Part shown: positions 42,146 to 51,137 of the stretch, in pieces
Numbering within the stretch: position 1 is the first letter of the stretch
Layout of the letters: every line of letters starts with the position of its first letter
DNA from: an uncultured Methanomicrobiales archaeon
GTDB lineage: Archaea; Halobacteriota; Methanomicrobia; Methanomicrobiales; Methanospirillaceae
Assembly: GCA_903900025.1 (NCBI GenBank)
Contig: CAIULN010000027.1
Location: 1 to 59,357 of the forward strand
Direction: 5' to 3'
Length of the DNA: 59,357 bases
The notes under the pieces: model-generated
The model's input: the letters and a program-made list of their open reading frames with translations, nothing else
Databases searched by the model: none
What the model was told of the DNA's origin: nothing
Made by a program: the position numbers and the translations under genes

Positions 42146-45100
42146 TTACTTGTACCTGAGAGAGCCCCGTCCTTTCCTTCTCCTGTTTATGTAGAATGCA
42201 ACCACAATTGCTGCAATGATCAGGATGAGATACCCATTCTTCATGCCGAGATCGGCCAGCCATACCATCATGCCATAGAATATACCGAAAGTGCTCGTCG
42301 GCTGTGGGGGGGCAATGGTTGGCAGAGGGGTGTGCACAGCGGTGGGCAGGGAGGTTTGAGACGGTTTGATTATGTCAGAGAAAAGGGCAATGATACAGAA
42401 TTGGGAAACTGACGCGGAGATTGTACCGGACTCCGGGTGGTATGTTGTGGGAAGATCCACCCACACCTGTGCGAGCGGATTGTATTCTTTCACCATATAG
42501 TGCTGGCTCCACTGCGCCTGCGGGACAGTGAAGGTAATGGTGACAGCAGGAGAGAATGTGGCTCCGTCTGGCTGAAGGTTGTAGGCAATTCCCGCAAAAC
42601 TGAATGTGCTGCCCTGCGGCGTTTCAGGAATTCCAGAGTCCGGCAAGGTTGAAATGGTTACCGACGAAAGCGGGCTTCCGGCAGAATCTTTGGCAACCAC
42701 GCCCTGGCCAATGGAGAGCGTGGCAAGCTGGTCTGCGGACTGCAGGACTGTTGTCTGGGTAATGACTGCCTGCTCGTTGATGTAAAGTTCTGCAGTCTTT
42801 GCGACGGGTGCGGCAGGAGATGCAGGTGCAGGAGCCAGTGGCTGGTTCTGCTGCGATATCAGTCCCGGTTTGGTGCTGGTAATTAATCCCGGACCTTCAC
42901 TGGAGTCGTTTGGTGGCGGATTTTCAAGGTGCTGTGCAACTTCCAGGTAGACCATCTGGAAGACATTGCCGGAGCCGGAGAGCTTTGCAAGGATGAATTT
43001 TGTCAGGTAATTGGGTGCAGCCCCCGAAAAGTATTCGGCTCCGCTCACAGTCGTATGATCTGTCTGGAGAATTGCCCCCACACGGTCACCTGTGGGCAAC
43101 CATCCCACTCCGATAATCATGACATCAGAGGTATCTCCACCAAGCCATGGTGCACCCGAATCGATGCTCATATTGATGACCGCGTTTCCATCCGCAGTCA
43201 GATTTATTTTCGTGATGTTTGCGGTATACGCAGTACCCCGGAGAGTCCGGATTATTGATCTCGCGACACTGCGGGCATCAGCTTCATCTGCTGGGAGGGT
43301 ACTTTCCCAAATTTCTGTCCTGATGGAAGCAGGAATGGGAAATGCCACCTGGTTCAGACGGTAGTTTGCACCCCATCCGGATCCGAGCGTGGGAGAATTA
43401 TCCGGAACGGTAACATCAGATGTCCAGAGTGTCGAGGTCGAGACATTTCCCCCGATGCTGGATCCTGATAGCGAGAACCCAAGTGCATCAGACGCGGTAA
43501 CGGTCAGGTTCCGCCACCCGTATGCGGCAGGCGGAAAGAGCGTCAGTGTTGGGGAATGGGTGGGAACAACGGGTGAAAAATCAGACATCTGCATCGTGTC
43601 CACGGTCAGCGACGTGATTGCAGGTCCGAACCTGTGATCAACCGCAATCCCATCGATATTGGTATCAGAAGTGCCGGTGTTCCCAAGAAACGTCCTGACC
43701 AGATTATTGTATACGGTTGTATTCGGATTCGGCCCATATCCGTTGTCTGCGGCAAGTGAAACATCAAATGATGTACCTGACTGTGTGTACACATGGGTCG
43801 GGTTTTGCTGTGTGGACGACTGACCGTCACCAAAACTCCATTGCCAGCCGGTTGGCTTTCCGCAGCTCTGATCTGTGAACACGACAGTGAGGGGTGCGAA
43901 CCCTGCAGTTGGCGTGGCAGTGAAGTCAGGTAATGGCGGGCTGCCAGAGTACACGCGGTACGCACAGACCTCCGGTGTTGTGTTCCTGCACATGGTATTG
44001 CCAACCGTCAGCTTCACGGGATACACCCCTGTGGTGAAGTGATGGAGGGGATTTGGGATGGTGTCAAAGACTGAACCATCGGAAAAGTTCCAGAACCGGT
44101 GGGAAATTCCTGACGTGGCGGAGGAGGAAGCATCCGCAAACTGAACGTCGAAGGAACTGGCTCCGACGCTATTTTTCGGAGTGAAATCTGCAACCGGGCA
44201 TGATTCTACCGGTCCAAGAGTCAATAAATATATGTCGGAATCGCATCCCCCGCAGGATACCCCGGAACGTCCATCCTCCCAGACAATCCGGTTCCCATAG
44301 ATCTTCGGCACCTTGAGATCAAAGGCACCAGTTCTTGGCACAAGCTGGTATTCTGTTTCGGAGGGGATATCATACATATAGATCTCAACATTGGAGCCCG
44401 GACCGCGGTAATCGTTGTAGACCACTTGGTCGCCGTAGATCGATGGATTGCCGACATTATTTGAATTTGAAGAAGGTGAAATGTTGATTATAGTGCCGGC
44501 GTCATACAGATAGATGCCATCCGGGCCTGTCCACACGATTCTTGACCCGGAGATGTCGGGAGATTTTTCGGTTCCGTCGATGTTTGAAATCTGGACTGCG
44601 GTACTGTTGGTAACGTTGTAGAGCCAGATATCCGAAATGGAGGAATCGCTCTGGTTCTCATACACAATGAAATTATCAAATATTGCCGGAGATTTTTCAG
44701 ATAATCCATTTGTGATATCTGTAATCGCAGTTGAGGTGTCGGTTGTGATGTTATACAGGTAGACATCCCACGTGGACGTTTCGATAGTGTAATTCTGCCA
44801 GACTACTTCATCACGATAGATCTTTGGGTATGAATTATCTTCCCCAGAAGGGTCGACTGATATAACAAGATAATCAGCATTAGTAGTCGAAGTATTGTAA
44901 ATGACTATCTGGTAATTTCCAGATCCATCGTCATCCTGCCAGACAATGGTATCGCCATAGAGTGAGGGTGATTTTGGTCCAATGAAATTTGAGAAGGGCA
45001 CCGTTTCTTCACCGGTTGTAAGGTTATAGAGATGAATAGTGGAACCACGCGCATCCGCCCATACAATCCGGTCCTCGTATATTGCCGGACTGCTCTGGGC

Positions 45101-45298
45101 TGAAGCAACAGAATCTGTCGTAATGATCGTCTCGGTTCCGTAAGGAGATGCGGAACACAGACTGATAAGAAGGAGGCAGATTATGAGGAGGAAAAAAACC
45201 CGGTACCGGGTGCCGGGTATGACGTTTCGGCTCAAATTCTTGGCACCGCTCCTCCCGTCATTCTGGACATCTCTGGAATGGTTTTCATCCTCCCGCAT
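42146..45298 (-). CDS. Large surface protein: beta-propeller repeats, PKD domain, C-terminal membrane anchor
   Basis: A 1050-residue exported protein starting MREDENHSRD; a longer start at 45343 would overlap the next gene. The signal segment is RYRVFFLLIICLLLISLCSA. The N-terminal ~370 residues carry at least six TolB-like propeller repeats of the form SPAIYEDRIVWADAR...IHLYNL, typical of methanogen surface proteins. A PKD-domain pair follows (PVADFTPKNSVGASSFDVQF; TDQSCGKPTGWQWSFGDGQS), then a long beta-rich region. A Pro-rich stalk and one membrane helix (GYLILIIAAIVVAFYI) before a basic tail end it. Confidence 0.9.
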   Translation of the reverse strand: MREDENHSRDVQNDGRSGAKNLSRNVIPGTRYRVFFLLIICLLLISLCSASPYGTETIITTDSVASAQSSPAIYEDRIVWADARGSTIHLYNLTTGEETVPFSNFIGPKSPSLYGDTIVWQDDDGSGNYQIVIYNTSTTNADYLVISVDPSGEDNSYPKIYRDEVVWQNYTIETSTWDVYLYNITTDTSTAITDITNGLSEKSPAIFDNFIVYENQSDSSISDIWLYNVTNSTAVQISNIDGTEKSPDISGSRIVWTGPDGIYLYDAGTIINISPSSNSNNVGNPSIYGDQVVYNDYRGPGSNVEIYMYDIPSETEYQLVPRTGAFDLKVPKIYGNRIVWEDGRSGVSCGGCDSDIYLLTLGPVESCPVADFTPKNSVGASSFDVQFADASSSATSGISHRFWNFSDGSVFDTIPNPLHHFTTGVYPVKLTVGNTMCRNTTPEVCAYRVYSGSPPLPDFTATPTAGFAPLTVVFTDQSCGKPTGWQWSFGDGQSSTQQNPTHVYTQSGTSFDVSLAADNGYGPNPNTTVYNNLVRTFLGNTGTSDTNIDGIAVDHRFGPAITSLTVDTMQMSDFSPVVPTHSPTLTLFPPAAYGWRNLTVTASDALGFSLSGSSIGGNVSTSTLWTSDVTVPDNSPTLGSGWGANYRLNQVAFPIPASIRTEIWESTLPADEADARSVARSIIRTLRGTAYTANITKINLTADGNAVINMSIDSGAPWLGGDTSDVMIIGVGWLPTGDRVGAILQTDHTTVSGAEYFSGAAPNYLTKFILAKLSGSGNVFQMVYLEVAQHLENPPPNDSSEGPGLITSTKPGLISQQNQPLAPAPASPAAPVAKTAELYINEQAVITQTTVLQSADQLATLSIGQGVVAKDSAGSPLSSVTISTLPDSGIPETPQGSTFSFAGIAYNLQPDGATFSPAVTITFTVPQAQWSQHYMVKEYNPLAQVWVDLPTTYHPESGTISASVSQFCIIALFSDIIKPSQTSLPTAVHTPLPTIAPPQPTSTFGIFYGMMVWLADLGMKNGYLILIIAAIVVAFYINRRRKGRGSLRYK

Positions 45299-45327
45299 CG
45301 GAAACCTGTGGGTAATTTTTTTAGTGA

Positions 45328-46473
45328 TTATGTTACAATCCACCCAAACCCTTCAAAGTGCGAGGCGAAACGGTCAGCACTCAGGGCAAAAATTCCATCA
45401 GTCAGATCAGCAAGGGAAATGGCGCCAAGCCAGCTTCCGGTTGTCACAACATCTGTCGACGGCAGGTTTGCGGGATCATGGTTCTTCTGCCCGAAGGGGT
45501 TGCGGAGAATGATATGCCTCTGGATCACGCTTCCCAGGGCATCTTTGACTTCACGAATCCCAAGAACGCTATAGGAATGGTTCGCAACAATGGTATCATC
45601 CGAATAGGAAGAGCCGCTTGCTGGTGTCGTTTGATAAGTATAGGCGACAGTAGGGTATTTTGTTTTTCTATCTTGAGCTATGGTAGCGGCGCAAGCAACA
45701 TCCCGGATTTTATTAAAGATCGCAATTGGATCATTTTTCAAATCTTTTGTTTTAAACTCATAACCCGTTCTCCCGGTAATATTTGACAACGTAGAGATCG
45801 GATTCCCGCTGCAGATAGAGGAGTAGGGGGGGCAATCCGATGTGGTTCCGGAACTTTGACGATACGCCCATGCTGCGTACGCTTTTTCGTATACGCCCGG
45901 CCAGATTTCAGCGGCTGCCGGAGACCATGTGTTGGACCGTGCATGAATGGGTTGGCCATTGCTATCCAGGGGAAGTTGTCCTGTCATTTGAATACTGGGA
46001 GTCGGGTTGGGAGCCCCTCCCAGTGGGGGTATACTATAAAATGTATATGTGTACGCAGGGGAAGTATACGATGGTAACTTTGCCATCCATGCAAGTGCAG
46101 AAATTGCAGCGATGAAATAACAGTCGGGAAGGCACCCCTGTATGGGATCGTTGAAGGCATTGGATGAAATCATGTACTTCCCATTAACGATTGTGCTACA
46201 CGTCCCGGTTGGACAGGGGTACGGATAGCAGGGGGTCGGATCTCCCCCTCCGGTCATCACTTGCTGATTTTTTGTTGTGTTTACAAAGAGAGGCGACCCG
46301 TGAGACGGTTCAAAGAGTTGATGATATGGCATCCCAAATGCCTTTTCGAGCAACTGCTTTTTAGCATTGAAATTTTTTTTACTCCAATCGATCTTTTTCT
46401 TCAGTTTAATCTCAGCAACCGAGTACGGATTTCTCACACCAACGTTGTTCCTAAAACAACTGTTTTTAACCAT
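45328..46473 (-). CDS. Calpain-like cysteine peptidase
   Basis: A 381-residue protein with calpain (C2 family) signatures. The nucleophile motif is GCLPDCYFIAAISALA (Cys118), the family's dispensable acidic region reads NTWSPAAAEIWPGVYEKAYA, the histidine motif is ANHSYSVLGIREV (His299) and the asparagine motif is ILRNPFGQ (Asn325). Spacing of the triad, about 180 then 26, fits. There is no signal peptide or Ca-binding EF-hand, so it is probably cytoplasmic. Start ATG 46473 with AAGGTG upstream is preferred over GTG 46482. The surface-protein gene lies downstream in the same direction, so the two may be co-transcribed. Confidence 0.8.
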   Translation of the reverse strand: MVKNSCFRNNVGVRNPYSVAEIKLKKKIDWSKKNFNAKKQLLEKAFGMPYHQLFEPSHGSPLFVNTTKNQQVMTGGGDPTPCYPYPCPTGTCSTIVNGKYMISSNAFNDPIQGCLPDCYFIAAISALAWMAKLPSYTSPAYTYTFYSIPPLGGAPNPTPSIQMTGQLPLDSNGQPIHARSNTWSPAAAEIWPGVYEKAYAAWAYRQSSGTTSDCPPYSSICSGNPISTLSNITGRTGYEFKTKDLKNDPIAIFNKIRDVACAATIAQDRKTKYPTVAYTYQTTPASGSSYSDDTIVANHSYSVLGIREVKDALGSVIQRHIILRNPFGQKNHDPANLPSTDVVTTGSWLGAISLADLTDGIFALSADRFASHFEGFGWIVT

Positions 46474-46730
46474 GACAGACACCTTGAAGCAAAATCAGGG
46501 ATAATACTGGATCAGTAGATCGATCCGGAAACTGGTGCATCACAGGTCGGATGATATGTAGATTCAGATTCCCTGAATGTTCTTTGATAGTGAATACTAC
46601 CATTTAGCGGATTTAAATCTTTTCCAACTAATTAAATCGGTAAAATTGGTTTAGTAACAAATTTTTTTAGCATACTATGGCAGATTGAGAAAATATTTGA
46701 TTGAATGCTGGAATAAAAAAATTTTATTAC

Positions 46731-46832
46731 TTACTTTTTTTTAATTTGGATACGGCCCTTTTGCACCCTGACACGGGAACTGGTTCCATTGTTCTTCTTC
46801 ATCTCCTTTTTTGACCGCACCCTGCTCCTCAT
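46731..46832 (-). CDS. Possible 33-residue very basic small protein
   Basis: ATG 46832 to TAA 46731 encodes a peptide with about half Lys/Arg (ending RVRVQKGRIQIKKK). It begins three bases after the stop of the upstream fragment 46837-47102, suggesting translation coupling. A second ATG lies ten codons in, after GGAG. The opposite-sense acidic reading of the same bases has no start codon. Evidence is limited to composition and position. Confidence 0.25.
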   Translation of the reverse strand: MRSRVRSKKEMKKNNGTSSRVRVQKGRIQIKKK

Positions 46833-46836
46833 CGAT

Positions 46837-47102
46837 TATTTCTTCTGTGCATGGTAATTGGGGGACAGTTCGGGTTTCCCCGGGATATACAATGCTGATG
46901 AGTATTCTTCGATAAAATCCGAATTGACGAGCAGGTCGATATATACCATTTTATCCGCGACTTTTTGAGCCATCATCCGGTATTCTGAGAAGATACGTGT
47001 TGCATAGGCCCCCGACCGGGAGACATTGCCGAACTGAAGGATCCAGGTGTTTGTATATTCTATGGAAATATCACAACCTTTATCCGTCTCCTTTTCCGAT
47101 GT
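46837..47102 (-). pseudogene. 5'-truncated ORF, possible gene remnant
   Basis: An open frame of 88 codons (ending ...YIPGKPELSPNYHAQKK) with protein-like composition but no ATG, GTG or TTG near its 5' end; a TGA lies just upstream. The first internal ATG would drop about half of it. It may be a gene whose 5' end was lost, with the eha promoter now abutting it, or a coding frame that uses a non-standard start. Confidence 0.35.
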
Positions 47103-47108
47103 TCAAAT

Positions 47109-47118
47109 ATCAATTGAT
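47109..47118. promoter_or_regulatory. Palindrome ATCAATTGAT before the eha operon
   Basis: A perfect 10-base palindrome 33 bases before the ehaB ATG, in an AT-rich stretch (47103-47130) that may also serve as core promoter. The TCAATTGA core is the same as in GTCAATTGAC at 9593-9602. A regulator of the hydrogenase/methanogenesis unit could bind here; this is speculative. Confidence 0.25.
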
Positions 47119-47150
47119 AATTATTACTGTTATCATCAGGAAGCGCCTCA

Positions 47151-47657
47151 ATGCTGGACGAATCTTTCCGCATTCTGATCGCAGCCGTGATCTGCTGGCT
47201 TAATTTCATGACGGTTGACCTGATTTTCAAACTGCCGGAGAGCGGGGGCGTCTGCGGTGCGACAGCAATTGCACAGGAAGTGGAGAAAGGGGGCGGGAAC
47301 CTTAACGGCGGCTTCATGATGGGCAATATCGTCTCCTCGCCGGATGCATCGGCGGGAACGCTCCTTGCCAGTTGCGGGGTGTTCTGTGCCGGATTATTCG
47401 GAGGTTTTTTTGCTGCAGTGCTGGTCTATATCGGGAACCGGATCTGTTATGACCCCGGCTACGCGGGAACGACAGGGTGTATCACAGCGACGCTGATTGT
47501 GTACGGTGCTACGCAGGCCGGGTTTGCAGCATCTGACTTTATTGCCGGCATGGTTATCGCGATCCTTACCATTCAGGGAATTTCGTATGTTCATGCGAGC
47601 AGGCTGATCGCCCGGCTCTGGAAGGTGCGGTGCAGGCTGCTGAGGGGGTGCCGATGA
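47151..47657 (+). CDS. ehaB: Eha hydrogenase membrane subunit EhaB
   Basis: A 168-residue membrane protein with about five helices, first gene of a series that keeps Eha order. Length matches EhaB of other methanogens as I recall. Eha is a membrane [NiFe] hydrogenase that uses the sodium or proton gradient to reduce ferredoxin with H2. A separate ehaA is not seen upstream, so it is absent or elsewhere. The next gene overlaps its stop by four bases. Confidence 0.75.
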   Translation: MLDESFRILIAAVICWLNFMTVDLIFKLPESGGVCGATAIAQEVEKGGGNLNGGFMMGNIVSSPDASAGTLLASCGVFCAGLFGGFFAAVLVYIGNRICYDPGYAGTTGCITATLIVYGATQAGFAASDFIAGMVIAILTIQGISYVHASRLIARLWKVRCRLLRGCR

Positions 47658-47899
47658 TCGCAATCTATGTCTGCGCAGGTATTGCTGTCTATGCAGCGCT
47701 GCGGGTTATCTTCCAGAGGAACACAATGCGCAAGCTCCCGTTCCTCAACGTGGTCTCGTTTGCCGTTACCGGAATGATTGCGCTCCTGCTGCCGCACCCG
47801 ATCACGATCGCTGCAGCCGCAGCCTACTTCGTCGGATCCACGCTTGAGTCAAACGCAATTGCAAGCACATGGGCGGGTGGGATTAAAAAAGATGAATGA
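47654..47899 (+). CDS. ehaC: Eha small membrane subunit EhaC-like
   Basis: An 81-residue protein with two to three membrane helices (LNVVSFAVTGMIALLLPHP). Position, length and the N-terminal MIAIYVCAGIAVYAALRV pattern fit the DUF2109 subunit of Eha. The start overlaps the EhaB stop (ATGA), and the end overlaps the next start. Confidence 0.72.
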   Translation: MIAIYVCAGIAVYAALRVIFQRNTMRKLPFLNVVSFAVTGMIALLLPHPITIAAAAAYFVGSTLESNAIASTWAGGIKKDE

Positions 47900-48122
47900 G
47901 TTTGTCCTTGTTGCCTGCACCATTCTCGTCCTTATCGGGACAACAGCAGCGATGCTGGAGCGTGATCCTTTCAACAAACTCATCTCTCTTGCTGTCATGA
48001 TCTCCGGGATATTCCCGTTCATTATCGATCGGGGTTTACTGGACGTCGCTATTGCCACTGCCCTGATCGCACCTCTCTCGACAATCTTTATCCTGATGGT
48101 CTGCCGGAGGATGCCGGCATGA
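47892..48122 (+). CDS. ehaD: Eha small membrane subunit EhaD-like
   Basis: A 76-residue protein with two membrane helices (FVLVACTILVLIGTTAAMLE and LDVAIATALIAPLSTIFIL) joined by a conserved-looking RDPFNKLISLAVMISG. It belongs by place and size to the DUF2108 subunits, distantly like Mrp antiporter subunits. It overlaps both neighbours. Confidence 0.72.
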   Translation: MNEFVLVACTILVLIGTTAAMLERDPFNKLISLAVMISGIFPFIIDRGLLDVAIATALIAPLSTIFILMVCRRMPA

Positions 48123-48379
48123 TGATCGCAGAATACCCACCGGAGTTTTTAATTGGGCTTGTGATCCTTGTCATTGGGACTATTGCCACCGCATTTCCCC
48201 GCCCCAAAGATTATCTTACCCGGCTGATTAATCTCGAGATACCCGGCTGGGGACTGTTGCTTGTCATGCTCTCGTACAATGAAGCGCTTGCACTCTTTAC
48301 CTTCGGTGCAATATCAGTGCTCTCGACATACATCTACGTGCGGGTCATGCAGAAGAAAGCAGGGGGTGCCGGCACATGA
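48119..48379 (+). CDS. ehaE: Eha small membrane subunit EhaE-like
   Basis: An 86-residue protein with two or three helices and an intervening polar segment, FPRPKDYLTRLINLEIPGWG. Size and order match DUF2107. It ends with a basic tail and overlaps the next gene by four bases. Confidence 0.72.
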   Translation: MMIAEYPPEFLIGLVILVIGTIATAFPRPKDYLTRLINLEIPGWGLLLVMLSYNEALALFTFGAISVLSTYIYVRVMQKKAGGAGT

Positions 48380-48819
48380 TTATCCGCCGGATCTCGCACT
48401 ATATCTCCAATTATGAAAACATCATGCCCCTCTTTGCCGGTGCCTGCGCATTTCTTATTTTGATTGGTATCCTCCTCCTGCCTATCCAGTATAACCCTGT
48501 CCAGCTTTACCCAAAGACTATTGACCGGAACAGCTCGCTGGATCCCTATGACCGTGGCGGCCCTCCTTTCACACAGGTTGAGATCGGAGCGCAGTATCCG
48601 GAGAATTCCCCGACGGCGGGTCTGGTGACGACCTATCTCACGCCTTTTTCCCTCTTTCTGTCCCAGGTGACCCTCCACCTTGGCACCACAATCGTTGCCC
48701 ACCCGGGAGGCATCATTGACGAAATCCTGTATAACACCCGCGGACTCGATACTGTTGTCGAACCGACAATCCTCTTCATCGCATTTGCGATTGCATCATA
48801 CCTGTACCGGAAGGGATGA
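48376..48819 (+). CDS. ehaF: Eha membrane subunit EhaF-like
   Basis: A 147-residue protein with helices at both ends (LFAGACAFLILIGILLLPI; DTVVEPTILFIAFAIASYLY) and a middle segment with DPYDRGGPPFTQVE. Order and size match DUF2106. The middle part may face outside. It is followed after three bases by ehaG. Confidence 0.75.
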   Translation: MIIRRISHYISNYENIMPLFAGACAFLILIGILLLPIQYNPVQLYPKTIDRNSSLDPYDRGGPPFTQVEIGAQYPENSPTAGLVTTYLTPFSLFLSQVTLHLGTTIVAHPGGIIDEILYNTRGLDTVVEPTILFIAFAIASYLYRKG

Positions 48820-48822
48820 ATC

Positions 48823-49428
48823 ATGTGGGGGCAGTACAGCTACGGAATTCTGGTCGTTCTGGTCGCAGGTGTCATCGCTTTTTTTGCGCTTGCGATCGAG
48901 ACTGACGACCTCCACCGGTTCCTCCTTCTAGACCTCGTAGAGATCACGGCACTTGGTGTAATCGCCCTGTTGGGTACCGACCTTGCGGAAGCGCTTATCC
49001 TGCCCGGACTGACTGTCGGCATTGCAGAGCAGCTTGCGCTCTCCCAGATCTACTGCACCAAGGAACGGATCATGCAAAACCCGGTGAAAGGGCTCAACAT
49101 TGAAGTGATTGCAAAGGCTGACGCTCCTTTGATCATATCCATGTTCCTTGTCGTGTACGGGCTCATCCTCTCGGGATTCACCGGAGGCGGTGTCGCAGGA
49201 CTCGGGCTTGTATTCTTCTTTATGTCCCGCGGGTACCGGGAAGACCTTAACCTGCTTGAGATGGCAAGCGGCATCTCGTGGGCGTTATGGATTTTTGCGT
49301 TCTTCTGTTTCATGTTCCTGCCGCAGTACTGGTTTATTGCACTGATGTGTGCTGCTGTGGGCATTGTGCTGAAGGTCACCGTCAAGATGTCCCTTGTCGG
49401 GACGATGTGGGGGAATGGCAATGACTAA
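48823..49428 (+). CDS. ehaG: Eha membrane subunit EhaG-like
   Basis: A 201-residue protein with about six helices. It contains a polar motif HRFLLLDLVEITALGVIALL and a loop QNPVKGLNIEVIAKADAPLI. Size and order match DUF2105 of Eha. Its last codons overlap the start of ehaH. Confidence 0.75.
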   Translation: MWGQYSYGILVVLVAGVIAFFALAIETDDLHRFLLLDLVEITALGVIALLGTDLAEALILPGLTVGIAEQLALSQIYCTKERIMQNPVKGLNIEVIAKADAPLIISMFLVVYGLILSGFTGGGVAGLGLVFFFMSRGYREDLNLLEMASGISWALWIFAFFCFMFLPQYWFIALMCAAVGIVLKVTVKMSLVGTMWGNGND

Positions 49429-50077
49429 CCTTGCCGGCGTCCCGTACTATATCCTCGAATTTGGCGATGAGCTGGTATACTTTACTCCCTATACCATCAC
49501 GCTCTTTTTACTCGCCCTCACGTTTACCATATTTGTCCTTATCAGCATGCCTGAGCGGCAGGTTGACATTGCATTTGGCGGCGATGCATATACAACAAAA
49601 GTCATTTCTGTCTCTGAAATGCGGTTCCGCAGGTTTATGGCGATCGCGTGCGGGCTTGCATCGATGGGTGCGATGGTAACCGGCGATATTTTCAACTTCA
49701 CCCTGTTTACCGCGATGGTCGGGATCACCAATGTCGGTATCGTTGCTGCAGTCAAAAGCCCGCATGTCCAGAATGCGGCCTACCAGTACGGACTTGTCGC
49801 CCTTTCGGCAACAGTCCCTCTCTTCGGGGGTGCAGCGATTTACGCGGCAGCCACCGGGAGCCTTTCCATGATCGAACTTGCGAAGGGCGCCCTTCCTGCA
49901 GTACCGTTTGTCGCAAAGGCATTTCTCGTGCTCGGTGTGATCGGGGAAGGGATGGCCCCGTTCTATGCTGCGAAGGCAGAGATGTTCCGGGCACCGGGAG
50001 CCCCTTATGTGATTATGTGTTCCCTGTCATCGCTTTTGATCTTTTTGCGGGTGATCGAAGTTGTCATGCTGGGGTAA
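49415..50077 (+). CDS. ehaH: Eha membrane subunit EhaH, antiporter-like
   Basis: A 220-residue polytopic protein that corresponds to the Mrp/NuoL-family ion-translocating part of Eha, although much shorter. Conserved-looking elements are FNFTLFTAMVGITNVGIVAA and a Lys-containing helix near ALPAVPFVAKAFLVLGVIGE. It would couple ion flow to hydrogenase activity. ATG 49415 is preferred because it lies after a G-rich site; ATG 49421 is two codons later. Confidence 0.78.
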   Translation: MAMTNLAGVPYYILEFGDELVYFTPYTITLFLLALTFTIFVLISMPERQVDIAFGGDAYTTKVISVSEMRFRRFMAIACGLASMGAMVTGDIFNFTLFTAMVGITNVGIVAAVKSPHVQNAAYQYGLVALSATVPLFGGAAIYAAATGSLSMIELAKGALPAVPFVAKAFLVLGVIGEGMAPFYAAKAEMFRAPGAPYVIMCSLSSLLIFLRVIEVVMLG

Positions 50078-50083
50078 ATAACC

Positions 50084-50287
50084 ATGAAGAGAAGGAATGC
50101 AGCACGGATTGCCATGGCTGGTGCGTCGGCAGGTATTACTGCCGGCATCGTGAACATGCTTGGCATCCTTCCTCTCTGGCTTTATTCCGCAGTGCTGGTG
50201 CTGTCGTTCCCGGTCTTTATTATCGGACTTTTCCTCTGGTGGATGGCAAAAGAAGGCACGGAGGATATCCCGTTCATCGGGTACTGA
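50084..50287 (+). CDS. ehaI: Eha small membrane subunit EhaI-like
   Basis: A 67-residue protein with two hydrophobic helices (ITAGIVNMLGILPLWLYSAV and LSFPVFIIGLFLWWMA) and a polar end TEDIPFIGY. It lies between ehaH and ehaJ, the place of EhaI in other operons. It is too small for assignment by homology alone. Confidence 0.7.
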   Translation: MKRRNAARIAMAGASAGITAGIVNMLGILPLWLYSAVLVLSFPVFIIGLFLWWMAKEGTEDIPFIGY

Positions 50288-50288
50288 T

Positions 50289-51137
50289 ATGATTGCACAA
50301 CTTATTCTGGCAACACTCACCGGGCTGCTGCTCCTAGGTATCCACCGCAAGGTGATCGCCCGGATCCAGCGGCGCCCGGGCCCCCCCGTCTGGCAGGAAA
50401 TCCTCCATATGCTGAAATTCTCGTTCAAGAGCACCTGGATCCCTGCGACAGCGAGCACCGTGCTCTTTCGTGGTGTCGTTCTGGTTGCCATCGGGATCTG
50501 GACTGCCGCGTTCTTTGTCATGTTGACCGGGGGAAGCCTGCTGGTTATCTTCGGTATCTACATGCTGCACAAGATCGTGGAGCATGGTTTTGGGCTGTCA
50601 TCGGGATCTCCGTATGGCAAGTTCGGGGGTGTCCGCTCAGTGATCTCTGCGGCATCAGAGATCCCGCTCTTTGTGTCGGTTGCCGCAATCGCGATATTTA
50701 CCCGATCGTTTGACATCAGTGATATTGTCGCGTACCAGCAGGTGCACGGACCACTGATGTTCATTGCGTTCCCTGCCGCAGTGGCGATGTACATCGTCAT
50801 ACTCTCCAAAATGCCATTCGGACCGTTCTCGATTGTAGAGTCAAAAGAACTTGTCAGCGGGTACAAGACCGAGCACTTCGGCATCTGGCGGGCAGGACTC
50901 GAGGTCTGCAATGGCCTGAAAACTACCGTCCTGCTTGCCACGTTCCTGATGGTCTTTGTCGGCCAGCTCCCGATCCTGTGGCTGGGTGCCGGCATGCTGC
51001 TTCTCGTCGTCTCGCTCTCGTTTGCCTGTGCCCTTACACCGATGCTGTCACCGTTTGATTCCGTCACAGTCCAGACACTGGTTACCGGATTGATGCTCTG
51101 TTATGGTGCCGTCCTTTTTATTGGGGTGAGGGCATGA
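50289..51137 (+). CDS. ehaJ: Eha membrane subunit EhaJ, NuoH/HyfC-like
   Basis: A 282-residue polytopic protein of the complex-I NuoH/hydrogenase-4 HyfC class. It has the family loop RKVIARIQRRPGPPVWQEIL at the start and PFSIVESKELVSGYKTEH, matching the conserved cytoplasmic loop that contacts the hydrogenase module. NuoH-type subunits link electron transfer to ion pumping. The start is ATG 50289; the earlier codons of the frame belong to ehaI antiphase sequence. The next gene overlaps by four bases. Confidence 0.9.
   Translation: MIAQLILATLTGLLLLGIHRKVIARIQRRPGPPVWQEILHMLKFSFKSTWIPATASTVLFRGVVLVAIGIWTAAFFVMLTGGSLLVIFGIYMLHKIVEHGFGLSSGSPYGKFGGVRSVISAASEIPLFVSVAAIAIFTRSFDISDIVAYQQVHGPLMFIAFPAAVAMYIVILSKMPFGPFSIVESKELVSGYKTEHFGIWRAGLEVCNGLKTTVLLATFLMVFVGQLPILWLGAGMLLLVVSLSFACALTPMLSPFDSVTVQTLVTGLMLCYGAVLFIGVRA

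Noticed and set aside
42929-43637. Plus-strand frames over the large surface protein
   Set aside because: Antisense of the repeat-rich surface protein.
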